64,000 nucleotides of DNA from Anaerotruncus sp. (GCA_022009795.1 CP091724.1:558001-622000); one strand, 5' to 3'; positions 51,796-61,623 are shown, counted from the stretch's first letter. The notes: generated from the letters alone by a model not told the origin. Numbers and translations are program-made.

Positions 51796-51852
51796 AAAAA
51801 CCTGCCTTTCTTTTGAGCAACGCTCATAGAAATTTTTTTGGCAGGTTTTTTT
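51796..51852 (-). terminator. Terminator between ispE and spoIIR containing the spoIIR ribosome binding site
   Basis: Minus strand AAAACCTGCC ... GGCAGGTTTTT with an inner GAGC / GCTC pairing. The 3' arm AAAGGCAGG is 7-8 bases before the spoIIR ATG at 51792. Confidence 0.75.
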
Positions 51853-52748
51853 GATATATTATTCGCTGATTTTTCAAAAATTTTTGCAGCCCTTTGGAAA
51901 CCGGTCTGCAAAGTTCGATATCCCTTGCAAAAAGGCTTGATCGCATTGCAAGCATGCTCGGCATCCTCTTTATTTTCAAATATACCGTAAACGGTAGGGC
52001 CGCTTCCGCTCATGCATGTGCCGATTGCTCCGCATTCTCGCATAGTGTGCTTTATATCTACCCTGTGCGGCACTTCTATAAACTGCTCAAACACATTATC
52101 GAGCTTTGAGCATATTGCTTTTAAATCGCCGCTTTGAATTGCACAAAGCATTCCGAATTTATCCGGAGTGCGCATTTTACCGATTGAATCGAATTGGCGA
52201 TAAGCATATCCCGTATTTACAGAATAATCGGGCTTTGCAAGCACGATAAAGCACCTCTTCAGCGGCTTTGTTTTGCTGAGCACATCACCTATGCCCTGAG
52301 CAAGCAAAGTGCCGCCCGTAAGGCAAAACGGAAGATCCGCGCCGATTTTAACGCCGATTTCACACATTTCTTTATCGCTTAATTCCGTGCGGTAAATCTC
52401 ATTTAAAGCTTTTATAACGGCGGCACCGTTCGCACTTCCGCCGGCAAGACCCGCAGCATGCGGAATTTTCTTTTGAATATCAATATTTATGCCTTTATTG
52501 CGCTTTTTGGTGTATTTAAAAAAATCCCTTTGCAGCTTTCCAGCAAATATTGGATTCATCCAGCGGGATACCCTCCTCGGCGCAGGTTATGGATATTTTT
52601 CTTGATTTATTTTCCGAAACGGTAACGATATCATGCACGCCGACGCTTTGCATAATCATAAAAAAAGATCGTGATAACCGTCCGTTCTGAGGGAAACAAT
52701 ATCAAGCATTAAATTTATTTTTGCATATGCCGCAACTTTAACTTTCAT
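51824..52748 (-). CDS. ispE: 4-diphosphocytidyl-2-C-methyl-D-erythritol kinase (frameshifted)
   Basis: About 300 residues. MKVKVAAYAKINLMLDIV, RTDGYHDL, the GHMP kinase ATP motif KKIPHAAGLAGGSANGAA, IGADLPFCLTGGT and CMSGSGPTVYGIF. Shifts near 52665, 52545 and 51913. The end is uncertain: after repair it reads CRPVSKG, the family's usual tail, with stops near 51824 or a little earlier. Phosphorylates CDP-methylerythritol in the non-mevalonate isoprenoid pathway. Confidence 0.92.
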
Positions 52749-52758
52749 ATATTACCTT

Positions 52759-53940
52759 TCAATCGCATGCAAGCGAATTAACAAATTCTTCAATTCGGTC
52801 GGCTGCTTTTTTGATGTTATCAATCGAATAACAATAGGAAACCCTGATATGACCCTCGCCGCAATCGCCGAAAGCATTGCCGGGAATAACGGCAACTCTT
52901 TTATCCATAATCAGCATTTTCGCAAAAGTCATCGCTTGAAAGCCTCGTTGATTTGATTGAAGGAAATGCGTAAAAAGCGCCCTCCGGCTCAAAAACAGGT
53001 TAAGCCCATTTCGTTAAATCTGCTCACCGTGTATCTGCGGCGCAAATCGTATTCCTCACGCATTTTTTCAATATCGGCGTCGCCGTTTTTCAGTGCCTCA
53101 ACAGCGGCATATTGCGAATTTGTGGGCGCGCTCATAATTGCAAATTGATGAAGCTTTGTCATTTGAGAAATTATTTCGGCCGGAGCAAGCGCATAGCCGA
53201 GTCGCCAGCCCGTCATCGAATATGTTTTTGAAAAACCGTTTATAACTATCGTGCGCTCTTTCATTCCGGGAAGCGAAGCGATACTTGTGTGCGCTTCATT
53301 TCCGTAAGTGAGTGCACTGTAAATTTCATCCGTAAGCACAAGCAAATCATGCTTTTTGATTACAGGGATAATTTTAATCAAATCCTCTTTGCGCATGACG
53401 GCTCCCGTGGGATTATTCGGATAAAGCATAATGATCAGCTTTGTTTTCGGCGTAACCGCTGCTTCTATTTCATCGGCAGTCAATTTAAAAATTATCCTCG
53501 GCTTTGGTATTAATGGTGATAACATTGCCTCCGCAGATTTCTACGATCGGGCGATAGCAAACAAAGCAAGGCTCAACAAGCAAAACATCATCACCGGGTG
53601 AAATAACGGATCTTATTGCCATATCAATGCCCTCCGAGCCGCCTACGGTTACGAGAGCTTCGGTTTTGGAGTTGTATTCGATATTGTACTTTCTTGCATA
53701 AAAATCACATATTTCGGCTCTTAAAGCCGCAAGACCCGCATTCGCAGTATAACGCGTTGCACCTTTATCCAAATAATCGATTGCCGTGTTTCTTATATGC
53801 CACGGGGTCAGAAAATCCGGTTCGCCCACGCCGAGTGAAATAACATTATCAAGCTCCTCGGCAATGGAAAAGAACTTTCTTATGCCGCTCGGCTTGGTTT
53901 TTAACAAGGTTTTTGATTTAAATATTTTTGAGTAATCCAT
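52759..53940 (-). CDS. Pyridoxal-phosphate aminotransferase, class I/II (frameshifted)
   Basis: About 393 residues. VISLGVGEPDFLTPWHIRN, VTVGGSEGIDMAIRSV, YPNNPTGAVM, LTDEIYSALTYG, INGFSKTYSMTGWRLGY (PLP Lys) and a C-terminal GHIRVSYCYS carboxylate-binding Arg region. Resembles PatA/aspartate-type aminotransferases. Shifts near 53490, 52998 and 52935. It overlaps the upstream Lrp-type regulator gene (TAATG), which may control it. Confidence 0.9.
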
Positions 53941-54433
53941 TACAGAGAAACCGTCCCCCTGTCGTCAACAGGTTCGTCGGCCATCAAAACTCCGTTTTTC
54001 CTTATATTTTTTTAAGAATAAAATGTGTTGCCGTTGAAACAACGCCCTCAAGCGGTGACAGTCGCTTTTGCGATAAACATGGCAACATCATGGAAAGACT
54101 TATCCGTTACAAAAACGGTCAAATCAAAAGCGCCGCTCATAAGATAGATGGATTCAACCTCCTCCATCTGCGAAATGCGCTCTGCCAAATCATCAAATCC
54201 CCTGCCGTATTTCGGTCTGATTTTTAAGTTCAATAAGAGCCGTAACGGTTTGCTTTTGATGTTTTTTTCTGTATCTATAAAAAGCTTTGTAGGCTTTAAT
54301 AACGCCCGTGTTTTTCCCAAAAGCTTGATTTCATCCGCAACCTCCTGCTCGGAAACACCGAGTGCCGCGGCAAGCTCTTTGTTGCTGAGCCTCGCGTTTT
54401 TCTTCAAGAAGCTTTATAGTATTTTTCATCCAT
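53940..54433 (-). CDS. Lrp/AsnC family transcriptional regulator (frameshifted)
   Basis: About 164 residues. N-terminal winged helix-turn-helix IKLLEENARLSNKELAAALG and SEQEVADEIKLLGK, then a RAM effector domain with ISQMEEVESIYLMSGAFDLTVFV and, after a shift near 54055, LEGVVSTATHFILKKYK. Indels also at 54405-54425 near the start. Likely an amino-acid-responsive regulator of the adjacent aminotransferase. Stop overlaps that gene's ATG. Confidence 0.88.
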
Positions 54434-54459
54434 ACTTTTTCCCTCTCTTTAATTAAAAG

Positions 54460-55273
54460 TTATTCAATCGGAATCAGATACGGCCTTCTTTTTCTGTATA
54501 CCGTGAAATATTCAAAACCGCATTTTTTGGCGGCATCAAGGCCTTGCTCGATTCCCATTCCTATTTTATCGTAATAGTGTGAATCGGAGCCCAAAGTAAT
54601 ATACTTACCTCCGAGTTCCTTATATCTTGCAACGATTTCTGCATTTGGCAAAAATATCTTTCATTTCATTAAAATAGCCGGAAGTGTTTATTTCAAGCGC
54701 TTTTTCGTTTTTTATGAGTAGCGCAAGGATATTATCGATTTTATCCGAAAAGCGGCTCATATCAACCTCTATGCCGTATTTTCCCGTGATATAGCGCAAA
54801 GGATATGTTAAATGTGCAAGCGAATCGAATTTATTCCATTCACAAAGCTCGTATTCGGTATCAAAATATCTGCCGAGTAAATCATAAATATCATAGCCTT
54901 TGTTGTAATCGAGAAAGAAAAAATCCTCCATATCGCGCAGATTGTGAATTGAGCCGAGCACAAAGTCGTAATCATATTTTGCGAGTATTTTTTCCGCCAA
55001 AGGCTTATCGTAAACCGCTTGACCGAGTTCTATGCCCTTAAAAACCTCAAGACTTCCGTTAAATACGGTTGCCGCCTTTGAGGTGTCAAAAAATTGGCTG
55101 CTGCAAAGCTTGTTAAAGTCGCAATCCTTGGAATCAATTTCGCAGTGATCCGTGATTGCAAGCCCCTTTAAGCCCTTTTGAACCGCACTTTCGCACATAA
55201 GCGTGCAGGAATGATGCCCGTCAAACGAATGTTCGGAATGAGTGTGAAGATCATAAAAATTTGCGTATTTCAT
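54460..55273 (-). CDS. PHP-domain phosphoesterase, histidinol-phosphatase HisJ-like (frameshifted)
   Basis: About 270 residues. Metal-binding motifs YDLHTHSEHSFDGHH, LAITDHCEID, FKGIELGQ, VLGSIHNL, ALEINTSG and LGSDSHYYDKIGMGI. One shift near 54645-54655. The family hydrolyses histidinol phosphate or other small phosphate esters. No histidine genes lie nearby, so the substrate is open. Start 55273 is preferred because AGAAAGGA is 8 bases upstream; another ATG lies two codons earlier. Confidence 0.88.
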
Positions 55274-55404
55274 AATCATTTTCCTTTCTAAGCTAATATA
55301 TTCTACCACATTCGACGTTAAAATCAAACATTATTATTCTTTTTTTGTTGAAAAATCCCCGCTTTGCTATAATCAATATAATTACTTTTAGGAGGTAATA
55401 AAAT

Positions 55405-55675
55405 ATGCGTGCAGTAATAACTGTTGTCGGCAAAGATATGGTCGGCATCCTTGCAAAGGTTTCCGCAATTTGTGCGGAAAACGATGTAAACATCACAGAG
55501 GTAACTCAATCCATTCTTCATGATATGTTTTTGCATGATCATGATGGCAGATGTCAGCAAATGCTCCGTGCCCTTTGCCGATTTTTCGGATTCACTTTCG
55601 GAATACGGTAAAAACAGCGGGCTTTCAATTCATGTTATGAACGAGGATATTTTTAACTCGATGCACAGAATATAA
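55405..55675 (+). CDS. ACT-domain protein, UPF0237 family (frameshifted)
   Basis: About 90 residues: MRAVITVVGKDMVGILAKVS, ICAENDVNITEVTQSIL, then after shifts near 55525-55535 MIMMADVSKCSV and YGKNSGLSIHVMNEDIFNSMHRI. A stand-alone ACT domain, likely ligand-binding. GGAGGTAATAAA precedes ATG. Immediately upstream of the UPF0210 gene, a widely conserved pair. Confidence 0.9.
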
Positions 55676-55702
55676 CATTATTGCAAGGAGCACATCAATA
55701 AT

Positions 55703-57060
55703 ATGATTAACACATTTGACATACTTGAAACAATACATATGATTCAGGACGAATGCCTTGATATCAGAACGACCACAATGGGCATTTCCTTGCTCGATTG
55801 CGCAGATTCGGATATCGATAAGGCATGCGCCAAGGTCTACGATAAAATCTGCCGCAGGGCCGAGCGCCTTGTTTCAACAGGCGAGGATATCGAGAAACAA
55901 TACGGCATTCCGATTATAAACAAGCTTGTATCCGTTACACCGATTGCGATATTGGCCGGCATCAGCGGCGGTGATCCTGTTAAATATTCCATTACACTTG
56001 AAAAAGCGGCTCAAACGATCGGCGTTAACTTTATAGGCGGTTATTCGGCACTTGTTCAAAAAGGCTTTTCCGCAGGCGATTTGGAGCTTATAAATTCAAT
56101 TCCGCAGGCGCTTGCACAAACCGAGCATTTATGTTCTTCCGTAAATATCGGATCAACAAAAGCCGGCATCAATATGGACGCCGTTAAAATTATGGGCCAA
56201 AAGGTTAAAGAAGCGGCAGAGCTCACCAAGGATAAAGACTGCATAGGTGCAGGCAAGCTTGTTGTTTTTTGCAATGCTCCGGAAGACAATCCTTTTATGG
56301 CAGGCGCTTTCCACGGCCTTTCCGAACCCGACTGCGTAATAAACGTGGGCGTATCCGGCCCCGGCGTTGTTAGAGCGGCAATATCAAAATACCCCGATTA
56401 CAGCATTAACGAAATCGCGGAGCTGATTAAAAAAACAGCGTTTAAAGTTACAAGAATGGGTCAGCTCGTCGGCACGGAAGCTTCAAAAAGGCTCGGTGTT
56501 CCTTTCGGAATTGTTGATCTTTCACTTGCTCCAACTCCGGCAGTCGGCGATTCGGTTGCTCATATTCTTGAAGAAATCGGCGTTGAGCAGTGCGGAGGCC
56601 CCGGCACAACTGCTTGCCTTGCAATGCTTAACGATGCGGTAAAAAAAGGCGGCGTTATGGCTTCTTCAAGCGTAGGCGGTCTTTCCGGCGCATTTATCCC
56701 CGTTTCCGAGGATGCCGGCATGATTGATGCCGCAAGAAGCGGTGCACTTTGCATTGAAAAGCTTGAAGCTATGACTGCTGTTTGCTCAGTCGGACTTGAC
56801 ATGATAGTTATTCCCGGTGACACAACTGCCGAAGCAATAAGCGGCATTATCGCAGATGAAGCGGCAATCGGCATGGTAAACTGCAAAACCACTGCAGTTC
56901 GCGTTATTCCGGCGATAGGCAAAAAAATATCGGTGATGAGCTTGAATTCGGCGGTTTGCTCGGTTCCGGCCCCGTTATGAAGGTAAACACAAAATCACCT
57001 GCAAAATTCATTAACAGAGGCGGCAAAATCCCCGCTCCCCTGCACAGTCTTAAAAACTGA
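55703..57060 (+). CDS. UPF0210/DUF711 family protein (frameshifted at the end)
   Basis: About 452 residues: DIRTTTMGISLLDCADSD, LAGISGGDPVKY, NFIGGYSALVQKG, INMDAVKIMG, GPGVVRAAISK, GVEQCGGPGTTACLAMLND, SSVGGLSGAFIPVSEDAGM and, after a shift near 56930, LEFGGLLGSGPVMKVN and FINRGGKIPAPLHSLKN. Fold is related to pyruvate formate-lyase in classification only; no glycyl radical motif is present. Function unknown; partnered with the ACT protein. Confidence 0.92.
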
Positions 57061-57073
57061 CGCACATATGATA

Positions 57074-57109
57074 AAAGTGCCGCAGAATTCGTTTCTGCGG
57101 CACTTTTTT
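57074..57109 (+). terminator. Terminator after the UPF0210 gene
   Basis: AAAGTGCCGCAGAA / TTCTGCGGCACTTT stem, TTCGT loop, T run. Confidence 0.92.
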
Positions 57110-57151
57110 AATGCTTTTATCATAATTATCAACAGCTTTAAAATCACTTTG

Positions 57152-57183
57152 AAAAAAATAAGCCCGGCAAAAAAACCGGGCTT
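57152..57183 (-). terminator. Terminator of the minus-strand small-gene pair
   Basis: Minus strand AAGCCCGG / CCGGGCTT stem with a T-rich loop, then ATTTTTTTC. Confidence 0.85.
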
Positions 57184-57189
57184 TAAATT

Positions 57190-57725
57190 TTTTATTTAGA
57201 AAAAGATAATTTGTGTTATCAAATGTGAGCGGCTTATATTCGCCGTTATCCAAAAACATAGCATCCGGAAAGCTTGATCGGAACTGCGTAAGTTTTGCCT
57301 GCGCAAGAGAATACATAGCAATTAGCATTGTTTACAACGATCGTTTTATTATTATATGTAATAGCATCATTGCTTACATCAGATGAATAGCCGATGTTTT
57401 TCCAATTATCATGAATAACCTGCTTTAAGAAAACCTTTGCCTCTGCGATTGTGTAATCGGGAGTTGTGGTGATTTCATGCGGGTTTGAATACGGCTCGTA
57501 ATCATAAGAAGCGGCAGCCGTGGTATCATCAGCCTCGGTGGGCAAAATAGCAGGTGAATACATAAGCCACATAATAATGAAATAAACAATAAGCCAAATA
57601 AGAAGAATTCTGATAATCATTCTCCAAACTTTTCTCTTTTTGTTGGTTTGAAGAACAAACTCATCCTTTTCGGGAACCGGAATGGTCTCAAAGGGCTTGC
57701 CCTTCTTTGCACATTTTGCTTCCAT
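57190..57725 (-). CDS. Unrecognised single-TM protein (frameshifted at the C-terminus)
   Basis: Begins MEAKCAKKGKPFETIPVPEK, has a basic stretch KKRKVW, then one transmembrane helix (IIRILLIWLIVYFIIMWLM) near residues 37-55 and an extracytoplasmic domain rich in Asp, Thr and Tyr ending NANCYVFSCAGKTYAVPIK. An indel near 57255 probably hides a continuation DNGEYKPLTFDNTNYLFLN, ending near 57190. About 175 residues. No family recognised. Cotranscribed with the Lys-rich gene upstream. Confidence 0.6.
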
Positions 57726-57738
57726 TTTTGTGTTTTTC

Positions 57739-58032
57739 TTATTTATTTTTCTTTACATAAGCTGCATAAGCTTTTATCATTTGCTTTTGCAAGCTTGATT
57801 TCGGATTTGGACTGATATTCGTCAATCGGAGGAATAACAATCGCGGCATATCCGGGTTTATTTGCTTTTTTTATTATTTTTTTCTTTGTAGCTTTCTTAA
57901 CGAATTTATTATAATCCTTAGAATGCTTCTTTTTCTGCCTTAGCGGCCATTTTAGATGCAGCCTTTTTCAGCCTTGGCAGCTTTCTTTGCGGCCTTAGCT
58001 TCTTTTTTTACTTGTTTTGATTCTTTACTCAA
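57739..58032 (-). CDS. Small Lys/Ala-rich basic protein (frameshifted)
   Basis: TTG start at 58032 behind GGAGGGTACCG. Repaired frame gives about 97 residues: SKESKQVKKEAKAAKKAAKA, further Lys/Ala heptad-like repeats, then YNKFVKKATKKK, GYAAIVIPPIDEYQSK and KAYAAYVKKNK. Extremely basic, probably helical at the N-terminus; histone-H1-like tails or nucleic-acid binding are possible but not shown. Shifts near 57975, 57930 and 57770. Ends 14 bases before the single-TM gene. Confidence 0.5.
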
Positions 58033-58295
58033 GGCGGTACCCTCCTAACAAAGTCTATTGGTAGTATAACATTATTAAAATCAAATTTCAACAAAAAAAT
58101 TAAAATTCATGACAAGAAAAATGAACAATGTGTAAAAAAAGGCTTGGAATTATAAATTATCATTTAAAAAAATATGCACTTTGAGGAAAAATGGATAACC
58201 GAATGATAATTTTTTTGACTATGAAACGCTGCTGCTTTTTGTGCAAAAACACAACTTTTTTTAAATCAAATCAATGAAAACACAAGATAATCAAC

Positions 58296-59040
58296 ATAGT
58301 CAAGACCTCCGGCTAAGCCGGAGGTTTTGAGTAAGCCCTAGAAGGGCTTTTTTACGGACACAACCCCTAAAGGGGCACTGAAAAGTTTGTCGACCGCATT
58401 GTTTTTCAGGCTTCCCCTAAAGGGGTTATTTTTGCCTACTTGTTCACGCTACCCGTAAACGGGTCCACAAACTCTTTTCAATTCTATTTGGTCTGCTATT
58501 TTATCTTCTGTCAATTGATTTCGTATGTACTCTTTGTATTTGCTTTTTGTTGCGCCCCCACTGTATCTACGAAATATCCTCTTGCCCAAAAATGTCGATT
58601 TCCGTACTTATACTTTAAATTTGCATGTCGGTCGAAAATCATCAGACTACTTTTTCCTTTTAGGTATCCCATTATTTGTGACACACTATATTTTGGTGGT
58701 ATGCTTATCAGCATATGTACATGGTCTTGACACAACTCTGCTTCTATTATCTCTATTCCTTTCTGCTTGCATAATTGTCTCAATATTTTCCCTATATCTA
58801 CCTTGATTTCTCCGTAGATTGCCATTCTTCTGTACTTTGGTGCAAACACCACATGGTATTGACATCTCCACCTCGTATGGTCTAAACTGTTTATGTCTTT
58901 CTCTTTCACGATTAAGACCTCCTTGATATTTTAGTTTTGGTCGGCAAACCTACTTCTAATATATCAAGGTGTTTTTATTTTGTCACTTCTCTCCTCGCTA
59001 AAGCTTTTCCTTTTCCACCTGCATAGCAGGTGGTTCTCTT
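58296..59040 (-). mobile_element. IS200/IS605 family element (single tnpA)
   Basis: A Y1 transposase gene flanked by hairpins: CCACCTGC-ATA-GCAGGTGG (59015-59033) on the transposase upstream side and ACCTCCGGC-TAA-GCCGGAGGT (about 58304-58326) downstream. No terminal inverted repeats or target duplication, as expected for the single-strand HUH mechanism. No tnpB gene. The 58330-58440 interval carries further small palindromes with the theme CCCTAAAGGGG. Exact ends cannot be fixed from sequence alone. It abuts a tRNA cluster. Confidence 0.8.
58436..58909 (-). CDS. tnpA: IS200-type Y1 (HUH) transposase TnpA (frameshifted)
   Basis: About 157 residues. LDHTRWRCQYHVVFAPKYRR at the N-terminus, the HUH metal site DHVHMLISIPPKYS, VSQIMGYLKGKSS and GNRHFWARGYFVDTVG; after an indel near 58545 the catalytic-Tyr helix region reads YKEYIRNQ and the protein ends PFTGSVNK. 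The shift could be an assembly error or could inactivate the copy. Recognises the subterminal hairpins and cuts single-stranded DNA. Confidence 0.9.
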
Positions 59041-59059
59041 TGTTGCAAACAAAAAGAAA

Positions 59060-59084
59060 AAACCGCTCACATTGTGAACGGTTT
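59060..59084 (-). terminator. Terminator of the tRNA cluster
   Basis: Minus strand AAACCGTTCAC / GTGAGCGGTTT stem with a TTTTCTTTTT tail. Confidence 0.88.
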
Positions 59085-59088
59085 AATT

Positions 59089-59162
59089 TGGAGGCACCAC
59101 CCAGATTTGAACTGGGGATAAAGCTTTTGCAGAGCTCTGCCTTACCACTTGGCTATGGTGCC
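59089..59162 (-). tRNA. tRNA-Cys (GCA)
   Basis: Acceptor GGCACCA / TGGTGCC, discriminator T, encoded CCA, anticodon GCA in CTCTGCAAA, T-loop GTTCAAATC. The substrate counterpart of the T-box at 32925. Confidence 0.95.
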
Positions 59163-59200
59163 GCCTTTAAAAGAACAGGCACTAATTGCTTAGTGCCTAA

Positions 59201-59276
59201 TGGAGCGGATTACGAGACTCGAACTCGCTACCTCCACCTTGGCAAGGTGGCGCTCTACCGGATGAGCTAAATCCGC
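59201..59276 (-). tRNA. tRNA-Gly (GCC)
   Basis: Acceptor GCGGATT / AATCCGC with TCCA end; anticodon GCC in CTTGCCAAG; T-loop GTTCGAGTC. Confidence 0.96.
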
Positions 59277-59281
59277 ATTTA

Positions 59282-59359
59282 TGGTGCTTCCGGACGGAAT
59301 CGAACCATCGACACGGGGATTTTCAGTCCCCTGCTCTACCGACTGAGCTACAGAAGCAC
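59282..59359 (-). tRNA. tRNA-Phe (GAA)
   Basis: Acceptor GTGCTTC / GAAGCAC, anticodon GAA in ACTGAAAAT, T-loop GTTCGATTC. After the acceptor only CA is read before AT, so one base (discriminator A or a C) seems to be missing. Confidence 0.93.
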
Positions 59360-59363
59360 ATAA

Positions 59364-59440
59364 TGGCGACCCGGAACGGACTCGAACCGTCGACCTCCTG
59401 CGTGACAGGCAGGCGTTCTAACCAGCTGAACTACCGGGCC
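59364..59440 (-). tRNA. tRNA-Asp (GTC)
   Basis: Acceptor GGCCCGG with a 3' arm CCGGGTC, encoded GCCA end, anticodon GTC in CTGTCACG, T-loop GTTCGAGTC. A G-T pair occurs in the acceptor. Confidence 0.95.
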
Positions 59441-59444
59441 AAAA

Positions 59445-59520
59445 TGGTGGGAGTAACAGGGCTCGAACCTGTGACCCTCTGCTTGTAAGGCAGATGCTCT
59501 CCCAGCTGAGCTATACTCCC
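59445..59520 (-). tRNA. tRNA-Val (TAC)
   Basis: Acceptor GGGAGTA / TACTCCC, discriminator A, CCA, anticodon TAC in CTTACAA, T-loop GTTCGAGCC. First gene of the five-tRNA transcript. Confidence 0.96.
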
Positions 59521-59615
59521 AAGTTGCCGTTGCAACGCTGATTATGATACTATATCCTCGCCGAAATGTCAACACTTTTTTTGGAAACTTTTTTTATAAA
59601 ATTATTTAAGTTTTT

Positions 59616-60485
59616 TTAAAAAGCGTTTTTGATTTGTTCGGTTGTGAACTCGTAATTATTGTTGCAAAAATGGCATTCAACGGTGAAAGGCTTATTTTTC
59701 CTTCACCATATCTTCCAGCTCTGCTCTGCCGGCGGAAAGCATTGCCGCCTCGGCCTTTTGCCTTGAGCAGGCGCATTTGTATGTGAACTCCGATTCATCA
59801 AGCTTTTCGATTTTTAATCCGCTTAAAGCTTTTTTTGCCATATCGTCCGGTGTTAAACCGTCTGTCAGCATAGTTGTAACGGGCGGTATAGCGGCAATAT
59901 TTTTTTCTATAACATCAATAATTTCATCCGGGCATCCGGGAAGCAATTGAATTAAAAAGCCGCCCGCACAGTTTACCGACAAATCAGGGTTTATTAAAAC
60001 ACCCAGCGAGCACACACTCGGAGTTTGCTCCGAAACGGCATAATAATTTGTTATATCCTCGGCAACCTCGCCGCTTACAATTTCGGTTGTGCCGATAAAG
60101 GGCTCTTTTAATCCTATGTCTTTAATCACATAAAGATAACCAGTTTTTTTCCCAGCGCGCCGCTCACATCGAGTTTACCCTTATCGTTAAGCGGAAGCTC
60201 AACAATGGGATTTTGAACGCTTATGCGGCCATTACCGCTGCTGTCTGCAACTGCTATAACGCTCCCTGCGGGCCCGTCGCCGTTAAAACGCAAAGTGATA
60301 TTATCATCCTCACCTTTGAGCATAACTCCCATTATAGAGGCTGCTGTGAGCAATCTGCCCATACCTGCCGTTACAGCGGCGGACGGCTGATGAATTTGCT
60401 CCATTTTTCTTATCATTTCCGTTGAATCGGCGGCGATAATAAACGCACTGCCGTCTTCTGTTATATATCTGACAAGCTTACTCAT
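59616..60485 (-). CDS. hslO: Redox-regulated chaperone Hsp33 (frameshifted)
   Basis: About 290 residues. MSKLVRYITEDGSAFII, QPSAAVTAGMGRLLTAA, LRFNGDGPAGSVIAVADSSG, YYAVSEQTPS and the redox zinc centre CAC (YKCACSR) plus CHFC, the latter only visible after repairing an A5 indel near 59690 (KPFTVECHFCNNNYEF). Another shift near 60140. Activated by oxidative unfolding. Start 60485 behind GGAAGATTG. Its ATG overlaps the methyltransferase stop. Confidence 0.93.
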
Positions 60486-61232
60486 CGTCAATCTTCCTTT
60501 CACACACGAAATAAAGCCGCTCGGAGTCCGTTTTAGGCGGTGTAAGCGTCAATTCGTTATAAATCCCCTTTATATCAAAAAAAGCGGGTTTAAAGCGTTT
60601 TTTTAATCGTTTCAATATCATATGCCTGTTCGCAAAAATCTTCCGAATATCTTTCATAAAGCTTTCCTTTGCGAAAAAACATATCAAGTATGAGCCTGAC
60701 TTTTTCCGTTTCCGAGATATTCGTTATCCCAAGAAAGGAAAAAAATTCGTCTTCGTCGAAAACAAAAGTATTGTCGCCGAGAACATTTTTCGTGTTTGTA
60801 AAGAGTATTTACATCAAACACAAAAAAATGCCTCCGGGCTTCAGCGAATTATAAACGCATTTAAAGGTTTTCGCAACATCGTTAATACTATCAAGATGAT
60901 TTATCGAATCAAGGCAGCAAACGCATGCGTCAAAAGGCTCGGAAAACGCAAAATCACGCATATCAGCGCAAACAAAGCTTGCATTACCGCTGCACTTATT
61001 TTCGGCAACGGAAAGCATTTCACAGCTTATATCCGCGCCGGTAACATCATAGCCGAGCCTTGAAAAATTCCGCGGTGAAACTGCCGGTGCCGCATGCCAA
61101 ATCAAGTATTTTTGCGCCGCGTTTAACCGAATATTTATGAAAAAAACCGGAAATGTATTCGGCTCTTTCGGAATAGGATACATTTTCGGTTAATTCATCA
61201 TAAATGCCTGCAAAATGATTATACATTTTCAT
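60478..61232 (-). CDS. Class I SAM-dependent methyltransferase (frameshifted)
   Basis: About 250 residues. MKMYNHFAGIYDELTENVSY, SAM motif ILDLACGTGSFT, ADISCEMLSVAENK, VCADMRDFAF, CCLDSINHL and KPGGIFLCFDVNT. Matches small methyltransferases often found next to hslO or comEA in Clostridia. Substrate unknown. Shifts near 61070, 60815, 60790 and 60670-60605. It overlaps the YerC-like gene by 14 bases. Confidence 0.88.
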
Positions 61233-61527
61233 CCTTGCTTTCACCCTTAATGCGCTCGAAAATTTTATCGTATCCGTCGCATCCGAACTGAAGGCTTCTG
61301 TTTACCCTGCTGATGGTGGCGGTTGAAGCGCCTGTGGCATCAACAATATCGGTGTAAACCGATTTTTCCGAAAGCATTTTGGCAACAACAATTCTTTGGC
61401 TGAGTGATTTAAGCTCCTGAACGGTGCACAAATCCTCAAAAAAATCATAGCATTCATCAATATCGTTTAGCTGTAAAATGCAATTAAACAAAAAATTCAG
61501 GCTTTCGTTATCCCTTTTAAGTGACAT
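61219..61527 (-). CDS. YerC/TrpR-related transcriptional regulator
   Basis: Intact, 102 residues. The Trp-repressor fold is seen in LCTVQELKSLSQRIVVAKML and the helix-turn-helix VDATGASTATISRVNRSL. Similar to Bacillus YerC/YecD. No corepressor residues assigned; target unknown. First gene of the three-gene minus-strand transcript ending with hslO. Confidence 0.93.
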   Translation of the reverse strand: MSLKRDNESLNFLFNCILQLNDIDECYDFFEDLCTVQELKSLSQRIVVAKMLSEKSVYTDIVDATGASTATISRVNRSLQFGCDGYDKIFERIKGESKDENV

Positions 61528-61589
61528 AAATACACCCCTTAATCAAAGTATTTATATTTTTAACACACTAAAGTTTGAAAGTAAAGCCC

Positions 61590-61623
61590 TAAAAAATAAA
61601 ACAGGCATATTTTCCATGCCTGC
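61590..61623 (-). terminator. Terminator of lysA
   Basis: Minus strand GCAGGCAT / ATGCCTGT stem then TTATTTTTT. Confidence 0.82.

Noticed and set aside
58330..58440. CRISPR array suggested by repeated CCCTAAAGGGG palindromes
   Set aside because: The units are 10-12 base palindromes with irregular spacing and variable flanks, not 23-47 base direct repeats with equal spacers; they belong to the end of the insertion sequence.
58296..59520. Genomic island integrated at the tRNA cluster
   Set aside because: No integrase, attachment-site duplication or foreign cargo is present; only a single IS200-type element lies next to the tRNAs.
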